DNA of 64,000 nucleotides. It comes from UBA5078 sp033721235 (GTDB lineage: Bacteria > Pseudomonadota > Gammaproteobacteria > Pseudomonadales > Pseudohongiellaceae). The position numbers were made by a program, and so were the translations under genes. The notes beneath the pieces are model-generated. The model was not told where the DNA came from and made no database searches. It saw only the letters and a list, made by a program, of their open reading frames with translations. Every line of letters starts with the position of its first letter. The stretch's first letter is position 1. This document shows positions 52,285 through 62,739 of this stretch, piece after piece. The stretch is from contig JAWWAY010000004.1 in assembly GCA_033721235.1 (NCBI GenBank), forward strand, positions 1 to 64,000. The letters run 5' to 3'.

Positions 52285-52857
52285 ATGTATATTGAGCCTA
52301 AGCCAGCCAGTACGGTGGTTATACTGCGTGAGGGAGATAGCACGCTGGAAGTGTTGTTGTTGCTGCGTAATTCGACACTGAGCTTTAAGGGTGGGCATTG
52401 GGTTTTCCCAGGCGGTAAAGTTGATCCAGATGATTATCCAGACGAGGCGGGTCAGGAGCATTATTTAGCGGCGTGCAATGCGGTGATTAGAGAAACCGAG
52501 GAAGAAGCGGGTATCGATATCTCTACCGAGAGGCTGCAGCATATTTCCCACTGGACGACGCCCGAAGGTGGCCCTAAGCGTTACGCCACGTGGTTTTTTG
52601 TTTGTCAGCTAAGTCAGCAGGTCGATATTACGGTAGACAACGACGAGATTCTTGACCATTGCTGGATGTCTCCGGAGCAGGCACTTGCCGCTTGCGAAGC
52701 GGGGGAGCTGAAACTGCCGGTACCGACCTTAAAAACCTTGCGTCGGCTAGCCCCTATCGATGATTTTGCGGCTTTGGAGCAGCACCTCTCAGAGTCTGAG
52801 GTGTATTTATTTCCGCCGGAATCTCCCTTCTATCCGTCCCACTGTGTGCCACGTTAA
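52285..52857 (+). CDS. Nudix hydrolase
   Basis: About 190 residues from ATG 52285 (MYIEPKPASTVVILR), with GGGGGGAG just ahead. Earlier in-frame starts at 52246 (GTG) and 52255 (ATG) are possible. The Nudix box is present with an insertion: GGKVDPDDYPDEAG...AVIRETEEEAGI, keeping the REtxEEaG metal-binding Glu residues. Members hydrolyse nucleoside diphosphates linked to another group; the inserted loop resembles the NUDT19/CoA-type branch. Substrate is unknown. Confidence 0.88.
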   Translation: MYIEPKPASTVVILREGDSTLEVLLLLRNSTLSFKGGHWVFPGGKVDPDDYPDEAGQEHYLAACNAVIRETEEEAGIDISTERLQHISHWTTPEGGPKRYATWFFVCQLSQQVDITVDNDEILDHCWMSPEQALAACEAGELKLPVPTLKTLRRLAPIDDFAALEQHLSESEVYLFPPESPFYPSHCVPR

Positions 52858-53084
52858 GCGCTAGACGAAAGACTTAGCGCGGCCCGGCGGTCTATCCTCT
52901 AGGCTGTCACAATAAGCTTAATTCAAGCCTGTCTCACCCGATAAGCCCTTGCTTTTATTGCAGGGATAGTGGGATAGTTAAAGCTCCCTTGGAGCCTATT
53001 AATGCTGGCTCCCAGAGTGTTCTGGCTGTATGAGGAATGCCGGAGCCCCTGAGAATAAGAACGCGACGAGAAGAAGACCCTCTT

Positions 53085-56000
53085 ATGTCATCTCCTACTC
53101 TAGAAAATTTGCGTCACACCCTCGAATCCGTTCGCGTTAAGCGTCTGCGTGTTACCGCGCTGCATCACATCGGGGTCGCCCTGACCGCGCTAATGGCATT
53201 GTCGCTGCTGCTTATCGGAATAGACAGCTGGCTTAGCCCTTCACGCAATGGTGAGATCGCGCTTTTCTCTATCCTTGTTGTTGGCGTGATTGGCGCCGGC
53301 GTCTATGTTGTTAGCTCCTTTACTCGCGCCCGCTCGGACGAGCGATCACTGGCCGTTCTGGTTGAAGGCAAAATCCCAGACTTAGAGCAAAGATTATTAA
53401 CCTCTTTAGAGTTCAGTGAGGACGATTACTCCGGCGACCAAAACAGCGTGTCGCAGCAGTTTGTCCAACAGCTGTGGGCTGATGCCGAAGAGCACGTCAA
53501 GCAGGAACAAGCGAAAGTCAATGCGGTGGTGTCCTCCCGTGCTAGCTATTGGTCCCTGGCTGCCGCCTCGGGCAGTATGGCCGTTGTCGCCTTATTATTG
53601 GTGGTATCCCAGTCACTATTCGATGCGGCCAACAGAATCGTTTGGCCATTCGTCCCAGAGCCGCCTGCGCCTGAGGTGCTTGAGGCTCTTCCGATAAGCA
53701 TTAGTGTAGAACCCGGCGATATGGAAATGCAGCGTGGTGATTCTGCCACTATCGTCGCGCGAGTGACGAATGCCATTCCTAGTGATATTCAGCTAAGCGT
53801 TCAGAGTGACAACGTAAATTGGCAAGACTATACGATGATGCAGGATGCCAGTGGAAGCGATGGCGCCACTTACAGTTATTACATGCCGTCGGTGCGTGAA
53901 GACATCGTTTACTTCGTTAATTTTATGCAAGATGGCGAGCAGCGTTCTGAGCAGTATCGTATTCGTGTTTATGACCTGCCTAAAGTTGATCAGATTGACT
54001 TGTCGTTTGATTTTCCAGAATACACAGGGCTTGAAGACTTTGCCGAGGAAGACTCAGGCGATATGTTGGTGCCCGAGGGAACTGAGGTAGAGCTTAATGT
54101 TCATTTCAACAAGCCCATTGCGAGTGCTCGCATTGAGTTTCAGGAAAACGACTTTGCTTATGAAAGCATCCCCTTGGCAATAGATGGCAGTACAGGGCGC
54201 GCCAATATTACGGTAGTGGGCGATGCGGTATATCGCATAGAGGCGGTCGATACCGAGCAGCTAGAGAGTGTAGATCCTTATGACTACTATTTGCGCTCTA
54301 TTCCCGATGAGCCGCCTAAGTTGACTCTGCGTAGCCCAGGGCGTGACCAGGAAGTGATGCCCCTAGAAGAAGTCGTGTTAGAGGTTGAGGCCGACGATGA
54401 CTACGGGCTCAGTCAGTTCGAACTACGCTATAACGTAGTAGGTCAAGACGAAGTGGCTGTCGATTTTCTGCCAGAAGAGAAAACTAAAAGTATTGATGGA
54501 AATGAATTGATCTATCTCGAAGATCTTTCTGTGTCACCTGGCGACTTTGTGAGTTACTACCTAAGTCTCGCTGATAATAACGCCCTTTCCGGCCCCGCTG
54601 CTGTTGTGTCCGATATCTATTTCTTACAGGTGGTGCCAACCGACCAAGAGTTTAGACAGGCCGGCGGTGGTGGCGGTCAAGGTGGAGCGCAGGGAGGTGG
54701 GCAGAGCAGTGCTTTGGTGACCCTACAAAAAGATATTATTGCCGCGACCTGGAAGTTGCGCAATCAAGAAAACATAGACCCAAATGAACTATCCGATGCA
54801 TTGCAGATAATTTCCGAGTCCCAGACTGATGCGACTACTCGTGCTCGTCAATCAATCGATCGTCTTGCCGAGAGACTTAACTTCTCTGACGACAGTTATG
54901 ATAACGCGGTGATGAATTTGCAGCTGGCGATTGAGCAAATGAACCTAGCGATTGTTGAGTTGGATAAGCAGCAGGTAAACAGCGCGCTTAAGCCAGAGCA
55001 GGTCGCATTGCAGTATATTCTTAAAGCCGAAGCCGACATTAATCGCACCGATATTAGTACTCAGCAGGCTAGTAGTGGAGGAGGAGCTGGCGGCGCCCAA
55101 CAAGAGCGTGAGGACTTGCGTGAGCTCTTTGAAATGGAAATGGGGCAATTAGAAAATCGTTATGAAACGCCCAATAGCCGAGGCGGTTCTCAAGCCAACT
55201 CCGAAGAGGCCAATAAACTAGAAGAGCTGGCTAGAAGGCAGGAGGGGTTGACCCGCGCCCAGAGAGACTTGGCGAGACGCATGGAGCAGATGAGCGAGGA
55301 GCAGCGACGTCGCGAATTAGAAAGACTGCAAAGAGAACAGGAACAGCTTAGTGAAGAGGTGTCAGAGCTCTCTAGGCAGATGTCTCGTAATAGTTCTCAG
55401 CAGGCAAGCAGTAATTCACAACAGCAGCAACAGTCACCGTCACAGCAAGCGAGTAGTTCACCATCGCAATCCAGTGGTCAAAGCCAGACGAATGGTCAAA
55501 GTGAGATAGAGCGAGCGGCTCAGCAAATGCAGGAAGCGGCTCAGGCGCAAACGCCCGCTCAGGCGGCTGCGAGAAGCCAGCGCGCCCTGGAGAGCCTTCG
55601 TGAGCAGCAAAGGCAGTTAAACGAGCAGCAGAGCACCTCCGTTACTCAGCTCGCTCAGAATGCTGTCCAAAAAGGTCAGCAACTCGCGGCAGAACAAAGG
55701 CAACTGCAACAGGATTTAGAAGCGTTGAACAGACAGCAGGGGCTGGGGCAGACGCGCAATGAGTCGCGCTCTGATGAGCAGTTGCAAGAGCTGCTAGAGC
55801 GACAGCGTCAACAAAGGCAAGAGGTCGAAGACATCGAAAACATGCTTCGCGCCATTATCGCACGCGGTGAAAACGATGATCAGGCGCTTATGGCTGAGGC
55901 TCAACGAGCAGCGAGAACTATGCGTCCATTGCGCGAGGCGATGAGCGCTAGTCAACGTCTGTTGAGCAACGGGATGGTCAATATAGCTGTCGACATTGAG

Positions 56001-56663
56001 CAGGAAGTGGGAGACACGCTGGAAGAATTAGAGCGCAGCTTGCGAGCGATGGATCCGGCCGATCAGCCTAGTAGTTTAGACCCAGTCCAGCAGGCAGCAC
56101 GTGACGCTTCTGAGCTGCGCGAGCAAATGGAGCAATTGCAAAGACAAGCTGGCGAGATGGCCGAAGGCAATGAGGCGAATGTGTCTGTTGCGCAAATGCG
56201 ACAACAACTGGCTCGCTCCCAACAACTGGCTCAGGATATCGCCAGTCAGATGCAACAACAACGAGAGTCTGGCCAAAGAGGGACGCCGAATGGGCAACAA
56301 CAAGGCCAAGGTTCAGAGCAACAGGGCTCAGCCAACGGGCAAAATAATAGTAGTGCACAAAGACAAGGTGGCGGCGGTGGCGCGGCCAGCGCGTTGAGTA
56401 CCGCTCGTACTATTCGCTCCGATATTACAGCAGCCGGAGTGGAAGATTTTCTTAATCAGCCAGAATTATTTGCGCAATTGATGAAACAAATTGTCGAGCT
56501 GGAGTCGACGCTAAGAGCGCAGGCGGAACTAGCGAGAATTAACGAGAAAATATATGCCCCAACGGATGAAGACGTACCTGATCAATACCAGCGCCTAGTG
56601 GAGCAGTATTATCGCGTGCTGTCAGAAACCAGTGGGGAAGGTGGCGCGGCTCCAGTACGATGA
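53085..56663 (+). CDS. DUF4175 envelope protein with Q-rich coiled-coil tail
   Basis: About 1192 residues from ATG 53085. An upstream ATG (53037) has its GAGGA directly touching the codon, so it is less likely. Two N-terminal membrane helices (HHIGVALTALMALSLLLIGI, IALFSILVVGVIGAGVYVVSS) and a third near residue 165 precede periplasmic beta domains (to about 520). A Gly/Gln-rich hinge follows, then a long helical region (about 640-1130) dominated by Gln, Glu, Arg and Ser (REQEQLSEEVSELSRQMS; QQQQQSPSQQASSSPSQ). DUF4175 proteins occur in MoxR/vWA operons of unknown envelope function. Its stop overlaps the next start in ATGA. Confidence 0.88.
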   Translation: MSSPTLENLRHTLESVRVKRLRVTALHHIGVALTALMALSLLLIGIDSWLSPSRNGEIALFSILVVGVIGAGVYVVSSFTRARSDERSLAVLVEGKIPDLEQRLLTSLEFSEDDYSGDQNSVSQQFVQQLWADAEEHVKQEQAKVNAVVSSRASYWSLAAASGSMAVVALLLVVSQSLFDAANRIVWPFVPEPPAPEVLEALPISISVEPGDMEMQRGDSATIVARVTNAIPSDIQLSVQSDNVNWQDYTMMQDASGSDGATYSYYMPSVREDIVYFVNFMQDGEQRSEQYRIRVYDLPKVDQIDLSFDFPEYTGLEDFAEEDSGDMLVPEGTEVELNVHFNKPIASARIEFQENDFAYESIPLAIDGSTGRANITVVGDAVYRIEAVDTEQLESVDPYDYYLRSIPDEPPKLTLRSPGRDQEVMPLEEVVLEVEADDDYGLSQFELRYNVVGQDEVAVDFLPEEKTKSIDGNELIYLEDLSVSPGDFVSYYLSLADNNALSGPAAVVSDIYFLQVVPTDQEFRQAGGGGGQGGAQGGGQSSALVTLQKDIIAATWKLRNQENIDPNELSDALQIISESQTDATTRARQSIDRLAERLNFSDDSYDNAVMNLQLAIEQMNLAIVELDKQQVNSALKPEQVALQYILKAEADINRTDISTQQASSGGGAGGAQQEREDLRELFEMEMGQLENRYETPNSRGGSQANSEEANKLEELARRQEGLTRAQRDLARRMEQMSEEQRRRELERLQREQEQLSEEVSELSRQMSRNSSQQASSNSQQQQQSPSQQASSSPSQSSGQSQTNGQSEIERAAQQMQEAAQAQTPAQAAARSQRALESLREQQRQLNEQQSTSVTQLAQNAVQKGQQLAAEQRQLQQDLEALNRQQGLGQTRNESRSDEQLQELLERQRQQRQEVEDIENMLRAIIARGENDDQALMAEAQRAARTMRPLREAMSASQRLLSNGMVNIAVDIEQEVGDTLEELERSLRAMDPADQPSSLDPVQQAARDASELREQMEQLQRQAGEMAEGNEANVSVAQMRQQLARSQQLAQDIASQMQQQRESGQRGTPNGQQQGQGSEQQGSANGQNNSSAQRQGGGGGAASALSTARTIRSDITAAGVEDFLNQPELFAQLMKQIVELESTLRAQAELARINEKIYAPTDEDVPDQYQRLVEQYYRVLSETSGEGGAAPVR

Positions 56664-58969
56664 ACTTCTTTTTTGATCAGTATCTGCAAGACGCAATTGA
56701 ACGAGGTCAGTTCAGCTTTGTTTATGGCATGAGTATTTGGTTCTTTCTAGGCCTTTGTATTGCCTTAATAGCTGCCGTTTGGTTTTTATATCGCAAGACT
56801 ACCCGTCAACTCACCCCGGCTTGGAAGGGCTTCTTAATAGGCCTGCGCAGCGCCGTGCTCATTATCCTACTGCTGTGCTTGTTGCGTCCGGTGGTGACGG
56901 TGCAAGAGGTAGTGCCTCAGGAAACTTACCTTGCGATTCTGGTCGATGATTCCCAGAGTATGTCTATTGCAGACTTGCCAGGCGGAGAGCGCCGAGATGA
57001 AGAAATATCACAGCTCCTATATGGTGATCAGAGCCTAATAGAGCAGCTTGGAGAATCATTTCAAGTGCGTACCTTCCGCTTCGATAAGCAAACGCAGAGG
57101 GTACGGGAGGCCGGTGATCTCACCAGCGCCGGAACCGCTTCCTCGATCGATCAAGCTCTGCAATATGTGGATGAGCAATTGAGTGGCCTGGCGTTGGGCG
57201 GCATTTTGTTGATTAGCGACGGCGCGGACAATGAAGGGGTTGACCCCGTGCCGACAGCTCAAGCCTTTGGTGCACGTGAGATTCCAATTTTTACCCTCGG
57301 TGTTGGTCAGGAAAACATTCCATTGGATGTGGGCATCGTTGGCGTCAATACGGCAAAGACAGTGCTAGAGGGCTCAGTATTCAATGTTAATGTGGCACTT
57401 TCTAATCAAGGCTTTGCGGGAGAGTCGGTAAACCTGAAGATATTCGATGGCGATGTGGAAGTGAGTAGTAGAGATGTCGTATTGGGTCCCGATGGTTCCA
57501 CGCGACGCTTCGACATAGAGTTAACGCCGGAGCGTCGGGAAGCCATAATGTATCGCTTGGCGGTGGCCGAGCAGAGCGGCGAGATAATACTCGAAAACAA
57601 TGAGTATCTATTCCTAGTGGATAATAGTGAGAAGCCGCCGCTCGATATACTCTATGTGGATGGGCACCCGCGCAATGAGTTTAAGTTTATTAGGCGCGCG
57701 ATCGAAACCGATACATCTCTGCGCCTTGCCAGTTATTTGCAAACAGGGCCTGGAAAATTTTATCGCCAGGGTATTGAGTCTCCTCTAGAGCTCAGTAATG
57801 GTTTCCCTGAAACGATTGAGGAATTGTACAAGTACGAAGCCGTCATTATCGGCGATATCGGCAAAGACTTCTTTAGTGATGAACAGCTAGAGTTATTGCA
57901 GGAGTTTGTCGCCGAGCGCGGTGGCGGCTTAATGGTAGCAGGCATGGTCGATGACTTGCTTGTCGATACGCCGCTGGCGGATATTCTGCCGGTAACTCTT
58001 ATAGAATCGGACCTGCTGCCTTCTAATTTGCGCGGTGGAATCGCAAGAGGTAATCATCCCACAGGGCAGTTATTTCAGCCCCGCTTAACCAACGAAGGCG
58101 AGTTTTCCCAACTATTGCGTTTAGCGAGCGTCGATGCTGAAAATAATCGTTTGTGGTCGCAGATGCCTGAGTTGCAAGGGGTCTATGTAACAGGTCGTGC
58201 CAAGCCTGGCGCCACTGTATTGATGGAACATCCGCTGCTGCAGTTTCAAAATCAGCGCCTCCCTATCATAGCGACTCAGCGCTATGGCAGCGGTCGCAGT
58301 ATGTCGCTCACTAGTGCGAGCACGTGGCGCTGGCAAATGATGATGCCAGTGGCTGATCAATCTCATGAGCGGGTATGGCGGCAAATGCTAAGGTGGTTGT
58401 CGGTGTCTGCCCTAGAGCGGGTTAGCGTGCGCTTCGATAGAGAGTTTTATCACGTGGGCGATACCGTGAATGTACGCGCGGCGGTGCGCGATATGAACTT
58501 CCAAAATGATAATGCCGCCTCGGTTTGGCTCCATCTAACGACACCAGATGGGCAAGCGATGGACACCCCTATGGAGTGGGATATTGACGAGGATGGGGTC
58601 TACGAGGCGAGTTTCGAAGTCGCCTCTGAGGGGGTCTATGATGTATTTGTGGACATCGCCAGTGCCGCAGGTGAGTCCGATAGAAGTGAGACTGAAAAGA
58701 ACACTGCCTTTGTAGTGACGCCGTCGCTGCGAGAGTTCTCTTCGGCAGGCAGAGACACCGAACTTCTCCAGCGCATAGCGCAGGCTAGTGCGGCGCGCTA
58801 TTACGATATGAACCAGAGTGCCCAACTGGCCACGGATATTCGCCACACCCCTAATGCCTTTACGCGTGAAGTTCAGCAGGATCTTTGGGATAGACCATTT
58901 ATTTTAGCTCTACTCATTTTGCTGCTATGCGTTGATTGGATGGCGCGTCGATATAAGGGGCTATCATGA
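56660..58969 (+). CDS. Membrane-anchored vWA protein with glutamine-amidotransferase-like domain
   Basis: This 769-residue protein has two N-terminal membrane helices (about 23-43 and 55-75) and a vWA-like domain with a complete MIDAS start, DDSQSMS, and LLISDGADNEG. A CARDB/Ig-like region follows, then a class-I glutamine-amidotransferase-like fold (LYVDGHPRNEFKFIRRAI; YKYEAVIIGDIG; EFVAERGGGLMVAGMVD) with no visible catalytic Cys. One C-terminal helix (FILALLILLLCVDWMARRY) closes the protein. This is the BatA/B-like component of MoxR operons, probably a periplasmic adaptor. It overlaps both neighbours by four bases. Confidence 0.88.
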   Translation: MNFFFDQYLQDAIERGQFSFVYGMSIWFFLGLCIALIAAVWFLYRKTTRQLTPAWKGFLIGLRSAVLIILLLCLLRPVVTVQEVVPQETYLAILVDDSQSMSIADLPGGERRDEEISQLLYGDQSLIEQLGESFQVRTFRFDKQTQRVREAGDLTSAGTASSIDQALQYVDEQLSGLALGGILLISDGADNEGVDPVPTAQAFGAREIPIFTLGVGQENIPLDVGIVGVNTAKTVLEGSVFNVNVALSNQGFAGESVNLKIFDGDVEVSSRDVVLGPDGSTRRFDIELTPERREAIMYRLAVAEQSGEIILENNEYLFLVDNSEKPPLDILYVDGHPRNEFKFIRRAIETDTSLRLASYLQTGPGKFYRQGIESPLELSNGFPETIEELYKYEAVIIGDIGKDFFSDEQLELLQEFVAERGGGLMVAGMVDDLLVDTPLADILPVTLIESDLLPSNLRGGIARGNHPTGQLFQPRLTNEGEFSQLLRLASVDAENNRLWSQMPELQGVYVTGRAKPGATVLMEHPLLQFQNQRLPIIATQRYGSGRSMSLTSASTWRWQMMMPVADQSHERVWRQMLRWLSVSALERVSVRFDREFYHVGDTVNVRAAVRDMNFQNDNAASVWLHLTTPDGQAMDTPMEWDIDEDGVYEASFEVASEGVYDVFVDIASAAGESDRSETEKNTAFVVTPSLREFSSAGRDTELLQRIAQASAARYYDMNQSAQLATDIRHTPNAFTREVQQDLWDRPFILALLILLLCVDWMARRYKGLS

Positions 58970-60009
58970 GCATAGGACAAGTTTTGCGCAATGCGCTGCT
59001 ATGGACGTTACTGACATGCTCGGTTGCAAGCGCTCAGCCCCAAGGTGGCAATGAGGACGTCTATTTTCGCAATCGAGCCGATGCCAGCAAGTACGCGCTT
59101 ATTGTCACCGGGCCGGGGGCATCCGAGGAGATCGGCATTCGCTTTTGGCAATGGTCCGTAGCCCTGCACGATACTCTGGCTGGAGACTATGGCTATAGCA
59201 GTGACTCGATAGTATTGCTTAACGACGATGGCACGGCACTAGGCAATCGTAGCACTCGCATAGATGGCAGTTCGCGTAGAGAAGATATTGAGCGAGCCAT
59301 TGCTGATTTGCGGCAGCGCTTAGAGCCGGGTGATCAGTTAACGGTGTTTCTCATCGGTCACGGGTCTAGCCTTACCGAAGATGCCAAGTTCAATATTGTT
59401 GGGCCAGATATTACTGGTGTTGAGTTCTCGCAGTTACTAGACGGCTTTCAAGAGCAGGATGTAGTAGTCATCAACACAACTAGTGCCAGTTATGAATTTT
59501 CGGAAGACCTATCATCGCGCGGCAGAGTTATTGTCTCTGCGACTCGGTCCCGGGCGGAGCGCTACGACCCCGTATTTGCCGCCTATTTATTAGAGGCGCT
59601 GACGAATAGAGCTGGCGATAGAGACAAGAATGGTCGGGTGTCTGTCTTAGAGGCTTTCACTTACGCCAGCCAAAGTAGTTTGGCTTGGTACAGAGACCAA
59701 GGACGATTGCCAACCGAGCGCGCAGTGCTGGATGACAATGGAGATCAAACTTTTGCCATGGAGCCCGGGCCAGGGGCGGGTGATGGACGTTTGGCCGAAA
59801 TAGCGTATTTCGACTGGCCGAATATGGTAGAGCTAAAGAGTTCGCCGCAGGCCCAGCAGATCTATGCACAAATGCAAGACTTAGAACGCACTATCTTCCT
59901 ACTTCGAGCTGATAAGCAGAATTATCTTGAGTCTGATTATTGGGCCCGAATGGAGGAGTTACTTATTGAGTTAGCGATGAAGACGGAGCAGTACAATGAC
60001 TTACCGTAG
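58966..60009 (+). CDS. Exported C13/caspase-like protein lacking the catalytic Cys
   Basis: This 347-residue protein has a signal peptide (ALLWTLLTCSVASAQ). The fold of legumain/caspase (clan CD) peptidases is visible: KYALIVTGPGA at the first strand, FLIGHGSS with His132 after the second, and VVVINTTSAS (166-175) where the nucleophile strand should end. Active members have D/E-x-C here; this protein has Thr-Thr, so no Cys is present at that site. Downstream GRVIVSATRSRAERYDPVF and DKNGRVSVLEAFTYA match the family. It is therefore probably a pseudo-peptidase or binding protein. It is coupled by overlap to both neighbours. Confidence 0.8.
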   Translation: MSIGQVLRNALLWTLLTCSVASAQPQGGNEDVYFRNRADASKYALIVTGPGASEEIGIRFWQWSVALHDTLAGDYGYSSDSIVLLNDDGTALGNRSTRIDGSSRREDIERAIADLRQRLEPGDQLTVFLIGHGSSLTEDAKFNIVGPDITGVEFSQLLDGFQEQDVVVINTTSASYEFSEDLSSRGRVIVSATRSRAERYDPVFAAYLLEALTNRAGDRDKNGRVSVLEAFTYASQSSLAWYRDQGRLPTERAVLDDNGDQTFAMEPGPGAGDGRLAEIAYFDWPNMVELKSSPQAQQIYAQMQDLERTIFLLRADKQNYLESDYWARMEELLIELAMKTEQYNDLP

Positions 60010-62716
60010 CAACAAGTCTGCACATACTCTCAGTAATCCCAAGGCATTCAAAAGACTGGGCAAACTCACTTGTGGGTTTATATTGGCGGGTGTTGTTAGT
60101 CTGTCAACGCAAGCACAGACTATCGGATTGGCGAACGAAGCATCCCTTGAGAGAGCCGAATCCTTATTGCAGGCCGGTAGTTATTTGGCCGCTGCAGAGC
60201 TTTTTAAGCGCGTAGACGAAGTTGATAGACGGCGCGGTGTCTTAGGGGCTAGTAAGGCTCACACCCTGATGGGGGAGTATGAGGAGGCAGTTGCATTATT
60301 AGAGGATTATATTGACGACTACGCGGACGCCCCAGAGCTCAGCACGCAGTTAGCTGAGATTAAACGGGCGACTGGCGACATCGAGGCGGCTCTGGCTATT
60401 TTAGAAGAGGTGATTGCCGGTAATAGCAATCCCCCCGTGAGAACTCTGGTGAAATACGGCAGTGCCTTACAGTTCGTTGGCCGGCCTGATGAGGCCTTTG
60501 CGCCCTTGACCCAAGCTATAAACCGCTATGATTCGGGCCTAGTCTTTGAAGCGGGTGAGATAGCCATGGTTGCCCGGGCGAGCTGGCTGCTAGGACGCTT
60601 TCACGATGCTAATAGTTTGTTTAGTGAGGCCACCCGAGTAGACCCAGAGAACCTTGAAGCGCAAGTGCTTTGGGGGGATCTCTTTATGGAAAAACACAAT
60701 GTCGCTGACGCGGAGCAGTCCTATGACGCCGCTTTGGCGATAAATCGTCGCTATGTGCCCGCGTTGATTGGACAGGCCATGATTTCTGGTGGAGACCGTG
60801 CCCTGAACTTCGCCTTGGATATTAACCCAAGAAGCGCACCCGCAATGGAAACCATGGGGGTCTTGCTGATATCCAATAATCGCCTCGATGAGGGTGAAGA
60901 GTACTTAGAGCAGGCTCTCGAGATTAACCCGCAGGCGATAAAGCCCTTAAGCCTGTTGGCGGCACTGGCGGCATTGGAAGAGCGTCAGCAACGCTATGAG
61001 GAGTTGGAGGCAAGGGTGGCATCGTTCAGTCCCAATAATCCTGTATTTTATAGTGAGATAGCTGAGGCTTTTGGTAATAACTATCGCTTCAAAGAAGCCG
61101 TGTCGTTTGCTCGGCAAGCGATAGAGGCCGATCCTGAACATTGGGAGGCTCATACCTTGCTGGGCTCTAATCTTATTCGCTTGGCAGAAGAGGAGGAAGG
61201 GCGGCAGCACTTAGAATTAGCGTTTGAGAACGACCCCTTTAATGTTATGACCTCCAATATGTTGAAGGTCTTTGACACACTGGAAGAGTACGCGACTCTG
61301 ACTACAGAGCACTTCATAGTCAAGATGAGTGAAAACGATGCCAAGATTCTCTGGCCTTATATGGCGCCATTATTGGAAGAGAACTGGCGAACTCTGACTG
61401 AAAAATATGGCTTCGAGCCAGAAGCTCCAGTGCTTATCGAAGTCTTCGAGCGCACCGATGACTTCGCCGTCAGATCGGTCGGACTGCCCGATATTGGTCC
61501 TCTAGTAGGCATTTGCTTTGGCAAGGTGGTGACGTTGATATCTCCAGCGACATTGAGTGCTAACTGGCAGGAGATCGTTTGGCATGAATTAGCCCACGTG
61601 TTTACATTGCAGTTAACTAATAACCGTATGCCTCGCTGGCTGTCAGAGGGTATCTCTGTTTGGGAGGAGCGTGAAGCAAGGCCCGAGTGGGGGCGTCGTC
61701 ACGGCATTGAATTAGTACGCGCCGTGGAGTACGACAAGCTGCTACACGTAGGCAGTCTTAATGAAGGCTTTACTGGTGCCAATAGCAACGAAGATCTGGG
61801 CTTCGCCTACTTTCAATCGTATTTGGTGGTTGATTATATTGCTAAAGAATACGGTTTCGATAAGTTACTGGAATTAGTCAAACAATACGCCGAGATAAAA
61901 GAAGAATCTGAGATGTTTAACGCCGTCTTTGGCTTATCCATGGACGACTTTGACGCCGGTTTCCGCTCTTGGTTGGATCGAAGAGTGAGTGAAATAGGCG
62001 TGCACGCAAGTGTTGAAGATGGCGCCGATGAGGGTGCCGCCCATGGCCATGGGCAACGGGAAAACTCCAGCGCCATTACCGCCGAGCTATACAATAACGA
62101 GGCCTTGAAAGTGCATATGCGTCAGCGTGTGCAAGAGTATCCCAATGACTTTCAAGCCCATCTGCAACTTGGCATTGTATTGTTCAAGGAAGAGCAGTTC
62201 GTGGAAGCCATAGTGCACCTCAAATTGGCCCATGAGCTACTACCGGACTACTCCGGCTATCCAAGTCCGCCCTTGGTGCTGGCGCAAATTTATGAGCAGC
62301 AAGGCGATGAGCAAAGACGTTTCGAACAGCTGGAAATTGTGATGGAGAATCATCAGCACGATTACGATACGGCTGTATTGTTAGCCCGGCGAGCATTAAA
62401 CATGGGAGATTTGGAAAAGTCTGAATACTACGTTGAGCGCGCTTTGAGTGTGAGTCCTTATCGCTTGGATGTGCACGAATTAGGGGCGGCGCTGGCGAAG
62501 CTGAAAACTGATACTGAGGCGGCGGTAAGAGAATACGAAATTCTGGCGCATCTTGATGATAATGACCCAGTAGAGGCTGGGACGAACTTGGCTGAGGCGT
62601 ATTTAGAGAACGGTCAAGTAGAGGAGGCCAAGAGGCGCATACTGTCTGCCTTAGAGATGGCACCAAGTTATCAGCGTGCCCAGAAGGTGTTGCTGCGTAG
62701 TGTGGAGCCCGAATAA
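59996..62716 (+). CDS. TPR protein with gluzincin (peptidase MA-like) domain
   Basis: This 906-residue protein has an N-terminal hydrophobic segment (TCGFILAGVVSLSTQAQ) that serves as a signal peptide after a basic start. About ten TPR units occupy residues 45-420, a zincin domain (about 430-660) holds HELAH (530-534) followed by RWLSEGISVWEE, and more TPR units lie at about 700-900. The architecture is a periplasmic or surface peptidase with protein-binding arms. The start overlaps the previous gene by 14 bases. Partners are probably the other products of this operon. Confidence 0.88.
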   Translation: MTYRSNKSAHTLSNPKAFKRLGKLTCGFILAGVVSLSTQAQTIGLANEASLERAESLLQAGSYLAAAELFKRVDEVDRRRGVLGASKAHTLMGEYEEAVALLEDYIDDYADAPELSTQLAEIKRATGDIEAALAILEEVIAGNSNPPVRTLVKYGSALQFVGRPDEAFAPLTQAINRYDSGLVFEAGEIAMVARASWLLGRFHDANSLFSEATRVDPENLEAQVLWGDLFMEKHNVADAEQSYDAALAINRRYVPALIGQAMISGGDRALNFALDINPRSAPAMETMGVLLISNNRLDEGEEYLEQALEINPQAIKPLSLLAALAALEERQQRYEELEARVASFSPNNPVFYSEIAEAFGNNYRFKEAVSFARQAIEADPEHWEAHTLLGSNLIRLAEEEEGRQHLELAFENDPFNVMTSNMLKVFDTLEEYATLTTEHFIVKMSENDAKILWPYMAPLLEENWRTLTEKYGFEPEAPVLIEVFERTDDFAVRSVGLPDIGPLVGICFGKVVTLISPATLSANWQEIVWHELAHVFTLQLTNNRMPRWLSEGISVWEEREARPEWGRRHGIELVRAVEYDKLLHVGSLNEGFTGANSNEDLGFAYFQSYLVVDYIAKEYGFDKLLELVKQYAEIKEESEMFNAVFGLSMDDFDAGFRSWLDRRVSEIGVHASVEDGADEGAAHGHGQRENSSAITAELYNNEALKVHMRQRVQEYPNDFQAHLQLGIVLFKEEQFVEAIVHLKLAHELLPDYSGYPSPPLVLAQIYEQQGDEQRRFEQLEIVMENHQHDYDTAVLLARRALNMGDLEKSEYYVERALSVSPYRLDVHELGAALAKLKTDTEAAVREYEILAHLDDNDPVEAGTNLAEAYLENGQVEEAKRRILSALEMAPSYQRAQKVLLRSVEPE

Positions 62717-62739
62717 GAAAACAGGAAAAGAGAGACTCT

